Shown here: positions 1-10,200 of the stretch, in pieces
How positions within the stretch are numbered: position 1 is the first letter of the stretch
Layout of the letters: each line of letters opens with the position of its first letter
Assembly: GCF_028308085.1 (NCBI RefSeq)
Contig: NZ_JAQMFS010000029.1
Coordinates: forward strand, 1 to 60,183
Length of the DNA stretch: 60,183 nucleotides
Direction: 5' to 3'
DNA from: Gemella haemolysans
GTDB taxonomy: Bacteria > Bacillota > Bacilli > Staphylococcales > Gemellaceae
Translations under genes and position numbers: made by a program
The notes under the pieces: model-generated
What the model was told of the DNA's origin: nothing
Databases searched by the model: none
The model's input: only the letters and a program-made list of their open reading frames with translations

Positions 1-2
1 TA

Positions 3-665
3 TACGAAAAAGTTAAAACTAGTCACAAAGATAAAGATGGAAACGAAATTCCAAACTACCCAACAGAAGATGGAGATCAACCGAAGAAAGATATTCCAGG
101 ATACCGCTTCGTAGAGACTAAGAAACTTCCAAACGGAGACATCGAGCACGTATACGAGAAAGTTACAACTCCAGCTCCAACACCAACTCCTGTAGTAGAA
201 AAATCTACAACATGGGTAGATGAAAATGGAAACCCATTAAAACCAACTGAAGAAGGAACTAAAGATCCAGGGTCAATCCCAGGATATGAATTAGTTAAGA
301 CTGAAGTTGATAAAGATGGAAATGTACAACACATCTTCAAGAAAGTTTCACCACGTATTCCAGCTGAAAACAGAACTACAATCTGGACAGATGAAAACGG
401 AAACCCATTAAAACCAACAGAGAAAGGAACTTTAGAATCAGGTAAGATCCCAGGATACGAGTTCGTAAGAACAGTTGTTGATGAAAATGGAAATGTACGT
501 CACATCTTCAGAAAAGTAACTAAACCAGTAGAAAAAGTTGCACCAAAAGCTCAACCAAAACGTTTAGCAAACACAGGAGCAACAGAAACTAATACTGGAT
601 TAGCAGGATTAGGATTAGCTATTCTTGGATTAGCTGCGGCTGCAAGAAGACGTAAAGAAAAATAA
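3..665 (+). CDS. C-terminal part of LPXTG-type cell-wall-anchored repeat protein (5' end outside window)
   Basis: The open frame runs in from the left edge and encodes the last 220 residues of a surface protein. It shows about three imperfect repeats of 50-60 residues, each with a D-E-N-G-N-P or related turn, an I-P-G-Y motif and an ending like H-I-F-K-K-V. These resemble MucBP-type mucin-binding repeats. A Pro/Thr-rich linker separates the first two. The C-terminus is a sorting signal: LANTG (564-578, a variant of LPXTG), a hydrophobic Gly/Leu/Ala stretch, then RRRKEK. Sortase would join it to peptidoglycan. Adhesion is inferred from the family. A terminator follows directly. The ligand and N-terminal domains cannot be seen. 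Confidence 0.9.
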   Translation, partial: YEKVKTSHKDKDGNEIPNYPTEDGDQPKKDIPGYRFVETKKLPNGDIEHVYEKVTTPAPTPTPVVEKSTTWVDENGNPLKPTEEGTKDPGSIPGYELVKTEVDKDGNVQHIFKKVSPRIPAENRTTIWTDENGNPLKPTEKGTLESGKIPGYEFVRTVVDENGNVRHIFRKVTKPVEKVAPKAQPKRLANTGATETNTGLAGLGLAILGLAAAARRRKEK

Positions 666-701
666 TAGGTTGAAAAACTTAACTATAAAAAGTATATAAA
701 T

Positions 702-753
702 AAAGATGCCTTAAAGTTAGATTATTTATTCTGACTTTAGGGTATCTTTTTGT
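702..753 (+). terminator. Rho-independent terminator of the surface-protein gene
   Basis: An imperfect stem (AAAGATGCCTTAAAGT against ACTTTAGGGTATCTTT) is followed by a T-run, about 40 bp after the stop at 665. The rest of the gap to 1023 is AT-rich leader of the protease gene. I see no other gene in it. Confidence 0.8.
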
Positions 754-1023
754 ACTTTAATATTAGATCATATATAGGGGATTGTGATTAAGGATGTAGA
801 AAAATAGAGATTAATTGTTCGGTATAATTCATTTTCTTAAATCATTATATATTTTATAGAAAATCTATAATGAATAAATAATACTATTCTGTTATAAAAA
901 AGGAGCTAAATTTTTATATATCAGATGCCTTGAATATAACAATTTATTTTGATAAAATAATAAATATACGTAAAGTATACAACCAAAAAGTCTTGTTTAA
1001 AAAGTAAATGGGGGATGATTTTA

Positions 1024-4000
1024 TTGAGGAAAAATATTAATGTAAATAATAAGATATTAAAATATTCTATTAGAAAATTATCATTCGGTGTAGCTCCGAT
1101 AGTTGTTGGAGCATTAATGTTCGGAAGTTATTTACCTAGGCAAGAGGTGTCTGCCGCCGATGTTAATTTTAAATATGTAGAAAAAACTGAATTGAATGAA
1201 AATGAGAAAAATTTAATAAAAGAGAGTATTCCGAAAGAATACAAAAATGAGGATACATATTATCTAGTATATGAAAAAATAGTTAAGGACACATCTAAAA
1301 CAGAGATACTACCTAACACAGGGAATAACACCCTTCCTATGGCAGGATTAGGAGTAGGTACAGCATTTCTTGCAGTGCTATTAATTAGTAAAAAATATAG
1401 AAACAAAGTCTTAAGTGTAGTCTTAATAGGAGCACTGGGACAAAGTGTCATAGTTCCATATCAAACTTTTGCTTTAGAAAGTAAAGCTTTAGTGCAATAC
1501 AATAAGTTAACTGATGTTAATGGAAATATAGACTTAGAAAAACAAGTTATTGATATTCCTGGTTATAAGTATATGGGATACTTCACAAGTGAAGATTTAA
1601 AATTTGAAGTTTCTGAGATGAAATCGTTAGAAAATAATTCTCAAGAGAAAAAGGATGTTAAAAAACCGGTTCAATCACAACAACAAACACACTCAACAAA
1701 GCCAGTACAACCAATAAATACTATTGAGCAACCTAAAGCTAAACCAGTACAACCGACGAATACTGTTGAGCAGCCTAAAGTTAAACCAGTACAACCAACA
1801 CAACCAGTAGTTCAAATGGGTCAAGAGCCTAAAGAAACAGTTAAACCGCAAAAACAAATTGAAAAAACACAACCGGCGAAGACTGTTGAGAAACCGACTT
1901 ATACAGAACCTGTCAAAGTAGAGCAACCGCAGGCTAAACCTGTTCAACCAACTGTAAAACCTACTCCAGTACAACCAACACAACCGGCTAATGTAGAAAA
2001 ATCAGTTCAAACACAACCTGCAACAACATCAGAACAACCTCAAACTAAACCAGAGCAACCAACTGTAGAACATACTCCAACACAGCCAACACAACCTGTT
2101 CAAGTAGAAAAACCAGTGGTATCGACTGGAGGAGATGAAGTAAAAGCATTGGTAAATGAAGTACCAGAGTACACTCTTCCGTTAGAAACAAAAGGCACAC
2201 AAGAGGAAGGACATGAAGGAGAAGCATTAGTGCAGCCTGAACTTCCAGAATATACAGGTCCAGTAGCGTCTTCAGGAGGAGAAGAGGTGAAAGACTTGGT
2301 GCATGAAGTACCAGAATATACTCTTCCGTTAGAGACAAAAGGAACGCAAGAAGAAGGTCGTGAAGGGGAAGCGTTAGTACAACCATCTCTTCCAGAATAT
2401 ACCGGTCCAGTAGCGACAAAAGGAACGCAAGAAGAAGGACATGAAGGAGAAGCGTTGGTGCAACCAACTCTTCCAGAATACTCAGAAGTGATAACGACAA
2501 AAGGAACACAAGAAGAAGGACATGAAGGAGAAGCGTTAGTGCAACCAACTCTTCCAGAGTTTACAGGTAGTGCAAAACTAGAACCTGCTGTAGAAGAACG
2601 ACCTGCGCTAGATCTTGTAACTAAGCATCGTACAGAAAAAGAAACTCTACCTTATGAAACCGAGGAAATCTTAGATCCTATGCTTCTGAAAAATCGTCGT
2701 AGAATCGAACAACAAGGTCGAGATGGAGTTCGCACGATTGAGTATGAGGATTATCTGGTGAATGGAAAAGTTGAAGCGACTAAAGAGTTATCACGTACGC
2801 AAGTAGATCCTGTAAAACAAATTGTGAAGTTAGGAACACTTGTTAAGAGAAAACCTACAGTAGAAATTACTAATTTAATAAAAGATGAAAGTAAGAAGTC
2901 AATAACTGTAAGTTATAACTTAACAGATCCTACTTGGGCTTATGTTTCTGCGAAAGCTCAAATTTTCAATGGTGATAAGCTTGTAAAAGAAGTTGATATC
3001 GAAAATACTAACAAGGAACAAGTGATTAAAGGATTAGATTACTATACTCCATACACATTGAAAACTAAGTTAACTTATAACCTAGGAGATTTTGACGAAT
3101 ATAGTACGGAAGCTTCAACTAAGAACTTTAATTTAGATTATAAAAAACTAGAAATTAAAGATATCGATTCTGTAGAATTATACGGAAAAGAAAATGGTCG
3201 TTACCGTAGATATCTAAGTTTAAGTGAAGTACCAAAAGATACAACGAATTATTTTGCAAAAGTTAAATCGGATAGATTTAAAGAAATGTATCTACCTGTT
3301 CAATCTATTACGGAAAATGCAGATGGGAATTATAAAGTAACAGCAGCTGTAGATCAACTAGTTGAAGAAGGATTAGAAGGGTATAAAGATAATTATTCAT
3401 TCAATGTAGCTAAAACTAAAGCTGAACAAGATGGAGTTTATACATCGTTCAATAGTCTTGTAACTGCTATGCAAGGTAATATGGCAGGTGTCTTTAAGTT
3501 AGCTTCAGATATGACTGCTGATGAAGTAGGTTTACCTAATAATAAGACAAGTTACTTAACAGGAGCATTCACAGGTAAGTTAATCGGTTCTGATGGAACT
3601 AAATCTTATGCGATTTATGATCTTAAAAAACCTTTATTTGAAACATTAAATAATGCTACGGTAAGTGATTTAGATCTTAAGAATGTTGATGTAGATAGTA
3701 GAGAAAATGCGGCAGCTTTAGCGAAGACTGCGAATAAAGCTACTATTAGTAACGTTTCTGTTGAAGGTAAGATTGCTGGTAGAAAATCTGTGGCAGGATT
3801 AGTAGTTAGTGCATCTAATACTGTAATAGAAAACAGCTCATTCACAGGAGCTATCGTAGCGAACCATGCTAATACTAGTGCAAATTATGCAGGTGGAATC
3901 GTTGGTAATATTTCAGGATATGAATCTGTAATTGATAGAGCGAAAGTAGATGCCCAGATTTCTACTGCAGCGCGTAATAGTAACCAAAATGCCGGAGGTA

Positions 4001-6927
4001 TTGCAGGTAAAGTTGATGGTGGAGCGTTGATAAACAACTCTGTCACATCTGGTAAAATAATAAATGGTAATAACTATTCAAGAATCGGAGGAATCGTAGG
4101 TTCTACTTGGAAAGATGGACGTATTAACAATGTAGTCAGCAATATGAATGTTGGTTATGGTTATGCTATTACTGGAGATCAGTACGACGGAGCTGATATA
4201 GTAAATGCTGGAACTTCTGTTAATAATAAAAAAGACGATAAGTACGCGACTAAATTAACTAAAGAGCAAGCAGACCAGAGAGTAGCTACTTATGGAATAA
4301 CTACGACTCTTGAAGATACAGGAGAATTCTTAAAAACTAATATTCGAACTGTAGATTATACGAAATTAAGTAAAGCTCAAGCAGATAGAAAAGTAGCTTA
4401 TAATAATATCGAAAAACTAATGCCGTTCTACAATAAAGAATTAGTTGTAAATTACGGTAATAAGGTAGATAAAACAGATAAATTGTATACTACAGAATTA
4501 CTTGATGTTGTACCAATGAATGGTAACAATGTAGTAACTGATATTAATGGAGCTAAAAATACTATTAATAGGCTAATGCTTCATTATAAAGATAATACTG
4601 TTGCGTATTTAGATGTTACTTTCAAAGGAAGTTTCGAAAATAATCAAGTGTTGGAATATAATGTTGCAGGAAAAGAATATATCTTTACTCCAGAAGCCTT
4701 TGTATCTGATTATACGAAGATAATTAATAATGTATTACCTGATTTACAAGGTGTGACTTACAATTCAGAAGCTATGAAACAGGTTCTTGGTGTTACAGAT
4801 AATGCGGCTATAGATAATTTATACTTAGATAGAGAGTTTGAACAAGTTAAAGCTAATATTTCTGAACACTTAAGAAAAATCCTTGCTATGGATAAATCTG
4901 TGAATACTATGGGTAATGGTGTAGTTGAGTATGTAAGTGAGAAAATTAAAAACAATAAAGAAGCGTTGTTATTAGGTCTTACTTATATGAATCGTTGGTA
5001 TAATATCAATTATGATGATATGAATACGAAAGATTTATCTACGTATAAATTCGACTTCAATGGTAATAATGCAACTTCTACATTAGATACACTTATTTCA
5101 CTAGGAAATAGTGAGTTGGAAAACTTACGTGGTGGAAATAATATGGGACTATATGGAAGTCTACTTGCTCCGTTAAAAGGAGAAGACACAGTATTTGACT
5201 TCGTAGAAGCTTATCGTAAATTATTATTACCTAATAAAACAAATAACGAGTGGTTTAAAAATAATACTAAAGCTTATATAGTAGAGACTAAATCAGATAT
5301 TCCAGAAGTTCGTAAAAAACAAGAAGAAGCGGCAGTAGACAGTAAATATTCATTAGGTGTGTATGATAGAATATCATCTCCTACATGGAAGTATCGAGGA
5401 ATGTTATTACCACTATTAACACTACCAGAAGAAAGTGTGTATGTTATTTCGAATATGTCTACATTATCATTTGGTGGTTATGAACGCTATAGAGATACTG
5501 TAGATGGTAGTGTGCTTTCTGGAGATGCATTACGTCAGTATGTTCATGGAAAAGTTGATCAAGCTGCTAAATGGGAAAGAGATCATTATGATATCTGGTA
5601 TAACTTGTTATCTTCTGAATATAAAGAAAGATTATTCCGTTCAGTTCCAATTATTGATGGATTTGCGATGAAAGATACGCAAGGAAGAAGTTATTGGGCG
5701 ACAGCCACAGATAAGAATATAGATTCTATTTATAATTTCTTTGGACCAGCAGGAAAATGGTATGGAAATAGTCCAGCAGCAGGAGCCTATGCTACCGGTT
5801 ACGAAGTACATTACGTAAGTGATAGATTATTAGATAAATATGGAACATCAGTTTACACTCATGAGATGACTCATAACTCTGATGGGCATATTTACTTCGA
5901 AGGCAATGGTCGTAGAGAAGGTTTAGGAGCTGAATTATACGCGCTAGGATTATTACAATCTGCAGACAGCTTAGAAAAAGATGCTATAGTGTTAAATACG
6001 CTATACAAAGGGGATAAAGATTCTCTTACAAGGTTACATGCTTATAATCCGACAGAACGATATAAATCTGCAGCAGATCTTCAAGAATATGTTCATGGAA
6101 TGTATGATGTTCTATACACATTAGATGCAATGGAAGCTAAAGCTGTAGTATCTAAATCGAATGATGTTAAGAAAAAATGGTATAGAAAAATTGAAAACTT
6201 CTACGTAAAAGATAGTAAGTATAAAAAAGATACTCACGCAGGAAACTCTGTTCGTCCGTTGACGAATGAGGAAGTAGCGAAGTTAACTTCTTTAGAATCA
6301 TTAATAGATAATAATATTATTAATCGTCGTGCGTATAGAGATAATAGTCAATACGTAAGAAATGGATACCATGTGGTAAGTATGTTCTCTCCTATTTACG
6401 CAGGGCTAAGTAACTCAAAAGGTGCTCCTGGGGATATTATGTTTAGAAAAACTGCTTATGAGCTTCTAGCTGAAAAAGGATATCAAAATGGATTTATTCC
6501 ATATGTATCGAATAAATATGCAGAAGAAGCTAAACAAAAAGGTAGTGTAGCGTACTCGGATTGGTTAAGAAAAGATGTCGGCTTAGTAACTGATGATTTA
6601 GTATTAAGTAAGGTATTTAATAACCAATATAAATCGTGGGCTGATTTCAAAAAGGCGATGTTTAATGAGCGTATAGCTAAACAAGACAGATTAAAACCAA
6701 TAACAATTCAATATGAATTAGGTGATGCTAAGAGTACAAAAGAAGTAACTATAACGAGTGCCGCACAGATGCAACGAATGATTGATGAAGCGGTAGCGAA
6801 AGATATTACTAATATTGATCGTGCAACAAGCTATGTATCGCCAAGTTGGGTTCACTTATTAAAACAAAAAATCTATAATGCGTACCTACGTACTACAGAT
6901 GACTTTAGAGAATCAATCTATAAATAA
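1024..6927 (+). CDS. M26-family zinc metalloprotease (IgA1 protease/ZmpB-like), surface-anchored
   Basis: Secreted zinc protease of 1,967 residues. In order: YSIRK-type signal peptide (YSIRKLSFGVAPIVVGALMF); an N-terminal LPNTG (residues 96-100) followed by two hydrophobic segments, the layout known from streptococcal IgA1 and Zmp proteases; a Pro/Gln/Thr-rich stretch (about 205-365); four KGTQEEG(H/R)EGEALVQP repeats; a G5-like domain (about 525-615); GLUG-type repeats of the M26 N-domain (about 900-1060); and the catalytic HEMTH (1613-1617) with Glu1637, matching the HEXXH-20-E spacing of pneumococcal IgA1 protease. I chose TTG at 1024 because the GGGGG at 1010-1014 abuts the ATG at 1015 and sits 9 nt before this TTG. 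The ATG at 1015 would add three residues. The substrate (IgA1 or another host glycoprotein) cannot be read from sequence. Confidence 0.95.
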   Translation: MRKNINVNNKILKYSIRKLSFGVAPIVVGALMFGSYLPRQEVSAADVNFKYVEKTELNENEKNLIKESIPKEYKNEDTYYLVYEKIVKDTSKTEILPNTGNNTLPMAGLGVGTAFLAVLLISKKYRNKVLSVVLIGALGQSVIVPYQTFALESKALVQYNKLTDVNGNIDLEKQVIDIPGYKYMGYFTSEDLKFEVSEMKSLENNSQEKKDVKKPVQSQQQTHSTKPVQPINTIEQPKAKPVQPTNTVEQPKVKPVQPTQPVVQMGQEPKETVKPQKQIEKTQPAKTVEKPTYTEPVKVEQPQAKPVQPTVKPTPVQPTQPANVEKSVQTQPATTSEQPQTKPEQPTVEHTPTQPTQPVQVEKPVVSTGGDEVKALVNEVPEYTLPLETKGTQEEGHEGEALVQPELPEYTGPVASSGGEEVKDLVHEVPEYTLPLETKGTQEEGREGEALVQPSLPEYTGPVATKGTQEEGHEGEALVQPTLPEYSEVITTKGTQEEGHEGEALVQPTLPEFTGSAKLEPAVEERPALDLVTKHRTEKETLPYETEEILDPMLLKNRRRIEQQGRDGVRTIEYEDYLVNGKVEATKELSRTQVDPVKQIVKLGTLVKRKPTVEITNLIKDESKKSITVSYNLTDPTWAYVSAKAQIFNGDKLVKEVDIENTNKEQVIKGLDYYTPYTLKTKLTYNLGDFDEYSTEASTKNFNLDYKKLEIKDIDSVELYGKENGRYRRYLSLSEVPKDTTNYFAKVKSDRFKEMYLPVQSITENADGNYKVTAAVDQLVEEGLEGYKDNYSFNVAKTKAEQDGVYTSFNSLVTAMQGNMAGVFKLASDMTADEVGLPNNKTSYLTGAFTGKLIGSDGTKSYAIYDLKKPLFETLNNATVSDLDLKNVDVDSRENAAALAKTANKATISNVSVEGKIAGRKSVAGLVVSASNTVIENSSFTGAIVANHANTSANYAGGIVGNISGYESVIDRAKVDAQISTAARNSNQNAGGIAGKVDGGALINNSVTSGKIINGNNYSRIGGIVGSTWKDGRINNVVSNMNVGYGYAITGDQYDGADIVNAGTSVNNKKDDKYATKLTKEQADQRVATYGITTTLEDTGEFLKTNIRTVDYTKLSKAQADRKVAYNNIEKLMPFYNKELVVNYGNKVDKTDKLYTTELLDVVPMNGNNVVTDINGAKNTINRLMLHYKDNTVAYLDVTFKGSFENNQVLEYNVAGKEYIFTPEAFVSDYTKIINNVLPDLQGVTYNSEAMKQVLGVTDNAAIDNLYLDREFEQVKANISEHLRKILAMDKSVNTMGNGVVEYVSEKIKNNKEALLLGLTYMNRWYNINYDDMNTKDLSTYKFDFNGNNATSTLDTLISLGNSELENLRGGNNMGLYGSLLAPLKGEDTVFDFVEAYRKLLLPNKTNNEWFKNNTKAYIVETKSDIPEVRKKQEEAAVDSKYSLGVYDRISSPTWKYRGMLLPLLTLPEESVYVISNMSTLSFGGYERYRDTVDGSVLSGDALRQYVHGKVDQAAKWERDHYDIWYNLLSSEYKERLFRSVPIIDGFAMKDTQGRSYWATATDKNIDSIYNFFGPAGKWYGNSPAAGAYATGYEVHYVSDRLLDKYGTSVYTHEMTHNSDGHIYFEGNGRREGLGAELYALGLLQSADSLEKDAIVLNTLYKGDKDSLTRLHAYNPTERYKSAADLQEYVHGMYDVLYTLDAMEAKAVVSKSNDVKKKWYRKIENFYVKDSKYKKDTHAGNSVRPLTNEEVAKLTSLESLIDNNIINRRAYRDNSQYVRNGYHVVSMFSPIYAGLSNSKGAPGDIMFRKTAYELLAEKGYQNGFIPYVSNKYAEEAKQKGSVAYSDWLRKDVGLVTDDLVLSKVFNNQYKSWADFKKAMFNERIAKQDRLKPITIQYELGDAKSTKEVTITSAAQMQRMIDEAVAKDITNIDRATSYVSPSWVHLLKQKIYNAYLRTTDDFRESIYK
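2191..2566 (+). repeat. Tandem Glu/Gly-rich repeats inside the M26 protease
   Basis: Four copies of a unit starting K-G-T-Q-E-E-G and ending L-P-E-(Y/F), interleaved with two related S-G-G-(D/E)-E-V-K blocks. They lie between the Pro-rich region and the G5 domain and probably act as a wall-spanning spacer. Copy number may vary between strains. Confidence 0.85.
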
Positions 6928-6967
6928 TAGAATTAATTATGGATAATGGATAGTTGAACACACGGGG

Positions 6968-7151
6968 TTGCCCCAAAAGTCCTAAATTTTAAAAAAGTGT
7001 ATATGATAACTCATAGACGCAGTGGTTTATTGGTATCTAAATTCGCTTTATAAAAGCTTTTTAGATATCTAATAAACTGTGCGGGGGTGACTCGACAAAA
7101 TCGATTTCTCCGAATCGATTTCTCCGAAATCACGATTTTTGAGTCACTCCC
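6968..7151. repeat. Long dispersed palindromic repeat, copy R1
   Basis: Near-identical to the reverse complement of 23966-24135. It begins near CCAAAAGTCCTAAATTTTAA, passes CATAGACGCAGTGGTTTATT and ends in the palindrome GTGACTCGAC...GAGTCAC. This copy carries a 14-bp tandem duplication (CGATTTCTCCGAAT-type unit) in the palindrome loop that R2 lacks. It lies just after the protease gene, where the palindrome could also end transcription. No ORF is present in it. Confidence 0.85.
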
Positions 7152-7156
7152 ATACA

Positions 7157-7202
7157 AAAAAATTCTAAGTAACAAATATCGATGTTACTTAGAATTTTTT
7201 GT
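7157..7202. terminator. Bidirectional rho-independent terminator
   Basis: A perfect 17-bp stem (AAAAAATTCTAAGTAAC at 7157-7173 with its complement at 7184-7200), with a T-run on one side and an A-run on the other. It ends the YhgE gene on the minus strand and probably the protease transcript on the plus strand. Confidence 0.9.
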
Positions 7203-7205
7203 TTA

Positions 7206-10200
7206 TTATTTTGCTGAATTCACAATAGCTTTATTATTCTTGTTGTTGTAAGAGATGTAAGTAAGAGTTAAGAATATTATTCCTAAAACAACTAGGATTA
7301 ATATAGAGTTGTTGTAAATTCCATCAGTTAAACCACCAAGAACAGCGTGGCGAACTGCCATGTCACCGTAGTAAACAGGTGTGAACGGAATTAATCCACT
7401 GTATAGAGATGGTAACATTTCTTTAGGGAATAGTGGTGTAGTTAGAACGAATTGTAAAGCTACAAATCCGATACTAATAGCATTACCAACTTTTCCGAAC
7501 GTGTATGATAAGAAGTGTGTTATTATCATAAACACGATACCTGAAAGTATTAATCCGAAGAAGTACATTCCGAAGTTTTGTATTCTAAAGTCGAATAATA
7601 ATTTCATCACTACAACTTCGATAAGTGTAGCTAATGCTGCGAATGTAGACATTGCTGCAAGTCTTGAAGTGAATAGACTGTTTGTTGACTCTCCGTATTC
7701 TGCTTTACGAGCTGGGAATAAGATGTTAAATGCCGCAGCTGCGATTAGTAGTCCAAATACTAAGAAGAATGGTGCCATTGCGTTACCGTAGCTAGTTTCT
7801 TCTGAGATGTCGCTAATATTAGTTTTGATTGGGTTAGACATCATGTCTACGTTTTTATCTCCAGTTTTAGCTGCAGTAATTCTATCAGCTCCACTAAAAA
7901 GTTTATCTGCTAATAAACCAGATCCGTCTTTAGCTTTATCTAATCCTGCGATTAACTCAGGAGCTTTAGCTTGCATTATTGTAAGAGCACTGTAAAGTTT
8001 ATCAGATCCCGCTTTAGCAGTGTTAAGTCCGTTAAGTAGTTCCGGAGCTTTAGCCTGCATAGAAGTAAGTCCACCGTGAAGTTTGTTAGCTCCATCTTTG
8101 GCGTTATTAACTCCATTAATTAATTCCGGAGCTTTAGCTTGCATAGCAGCTAATCCGTTAGAAAGTTTTTCAGAACCAACTTTCGCAGTGTTAACTCCGC
8201 CTATTAATTCCGGAGCCTTAGCTTGCATTATTGTAAGAGCGCCAGAAAGTTTTTCAGAACCGACTTTAGCACTGCTAAGTCCGTTAAGCAGTTCCGGAGC
8301 TTTAGCTTGCATAGCAGCTAAACCATTAGAAAGTTTTTCAGAACCTTCTTTAGCAGTATTAACTCCATTAATTAATTCGGGAGCTTTAGCTTGCATAGCA
8401 GCTAATCCGTTAGAAAGTTTTTGTGAACCTTCTTTAGCAGCGTTCACTCCGTTAATTAATTCGGGAGCTTTAGCTTGCATAGCAGCTAGTCCGTTAGAAA
8501 GTTTTTGTGAACCTTCTTTAGCAGCGTTCACTCCGTTAATTAATTCCGGAGCTTTAGCCTGCATAGCAGCTAATCCGTTAGAAAGTTTTTCAGAACCTTC
8601 TTTAGCAGCGTTAACCCCATTGATTAATTCCGGAGCTTTAGCTTGCATAGCAGCTAGTCCGTTAGAAAGTTTCTCAGACCCAACTTTTGCACTGTTAAGT
8701 CCGTTAATTAATTCCGGAGCTTTAGCTTTCATATCTGTTAGTCCTTGATATAATTTTTTACCACCGTTATCAAGTTCTTTAATACCGATGCTTAATTCCG
8801 GAAGTTTAGCTTGAAGTTTGTTAAGCCCTGCATTAATTTTTGCATTTCCATTAACTAAAGCATCAATACCACCAGCTAACTCAGGAAGTTTCTCGTGCAT
8901 TATACTGATACCACCACCTAATTTATCGAATCCAGCTTGTAGTTCTGAACCTTTAGCTGCAAGTGTTCCAACACCTTGTGCTAGTTCACCTGTAGTCATT
9001 GATGTAGTAAGGGCGCTTACACCGTTAGTGTAGTTTGTTACTCCATCTTTAAGTTTTGGAGTTGCATTAGCAAGTTGGTTAAGTCCGTTTGCTAAGTCCC
9101 CTGTTGTTAGAGAAGATACAGTAGCATCTACTCCACCTTTATATTGATTGAATCCTGCCATAAGGGTAGGTGTTTTTTCGTTCATTATAGTTAAACCAGC
9201 TTTTAATTGACCACTACCAGCAGAAAGTTTACCGACAGCGTCTTTAATGCTAGAAAAACCACTAATTGTTCCCTCAAGTTCAGAAGAAAGTGTATTTACA
9301 TCGAATTTATCAAGTTGAGTTTGGATGTAATTTAATCTTCCTACACGATATTTCATACTTGAATATTTTGAGTTTGCGCTAGAGACTGCTGAAGAAAGTT
9401 CAGCTTTAATCTGGCTATTGTTGTTACTGCTGCTATTTTGAACAGTAGTAGTTGGTTGAGCAACAGGTGCTGGTGTAGCAGCAACATCGTTACGAGCTGC
9501 GGCAAGGATACTTGCTTTTTGCTCAGGTGTTAATTGCATTGATGATAATGTTTGCTCCAAGTTTGCGAAATTAGTAGCTGCAGGAGTTGGAGCAGGTGCT
9601 GCTGTAGTTGTAGTAGTCGTAGTAGATTGTGTTTCTATACGATCTACAAGAGTTTTTATAGATTCCAGTTGAGAACCTAATTCTGCAAAAGCACTGTTAA
9701 GAGGATTGAAGTGTGTTCTATAAGTAAGTTTTAATCCTTTTAGTTTATCTAATGTTGAGTTTAGATTAGATTTTTTAGCGGCCAAATCACTGTCGCTTGG
9801 TAAGTTGGCGTTTAATGCGTTTAATCCTGTGTTTAGCTTATCAGCTCCATCTACAAGTTTTGGAGTACTTTCAGAAAGTTTAGCTACCCCATCACCTAAT
9901 GCAGCCCCACCTGCAGTAAGTCTATTAAGATCATCTTTTTTAGCTGCAAGTCCAGAGTTGATTTGTGAAATACCGTCTGATAATCTATCGATTCCATTGT
10001 TTAATGTAGTACTTCCGGCATTAAGTTTTTCTAAATCTTCTTTTTTAGCTAGTAATTTTTCATTAAGTGTAAGAACGCCGTTAGTATATTTTAAAAGTCC
10101 AGCTTGGAATTCTTTGCTTCCGTTATATAGAGAATTGAAACCAGAAGTAAGCATAATACTTTTAGCTTTGAATGTATCGAAACCGACAGTAAGTTTATTA

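Noticed and set aside
2045-2548. 167-codon open frame on the minus strand
   Set aside because: It lies inside the repeat region of the M26 protease and its leucine-rich product is the shadow of the Glu/Gly-rich repeats. No ribosome site.
8080-8760. Regular 66-bp repeats, CRISPR-like at first sight
   Set aside because: The repeats are in-frame coding units with no unique spacers and no cas genes nearby.
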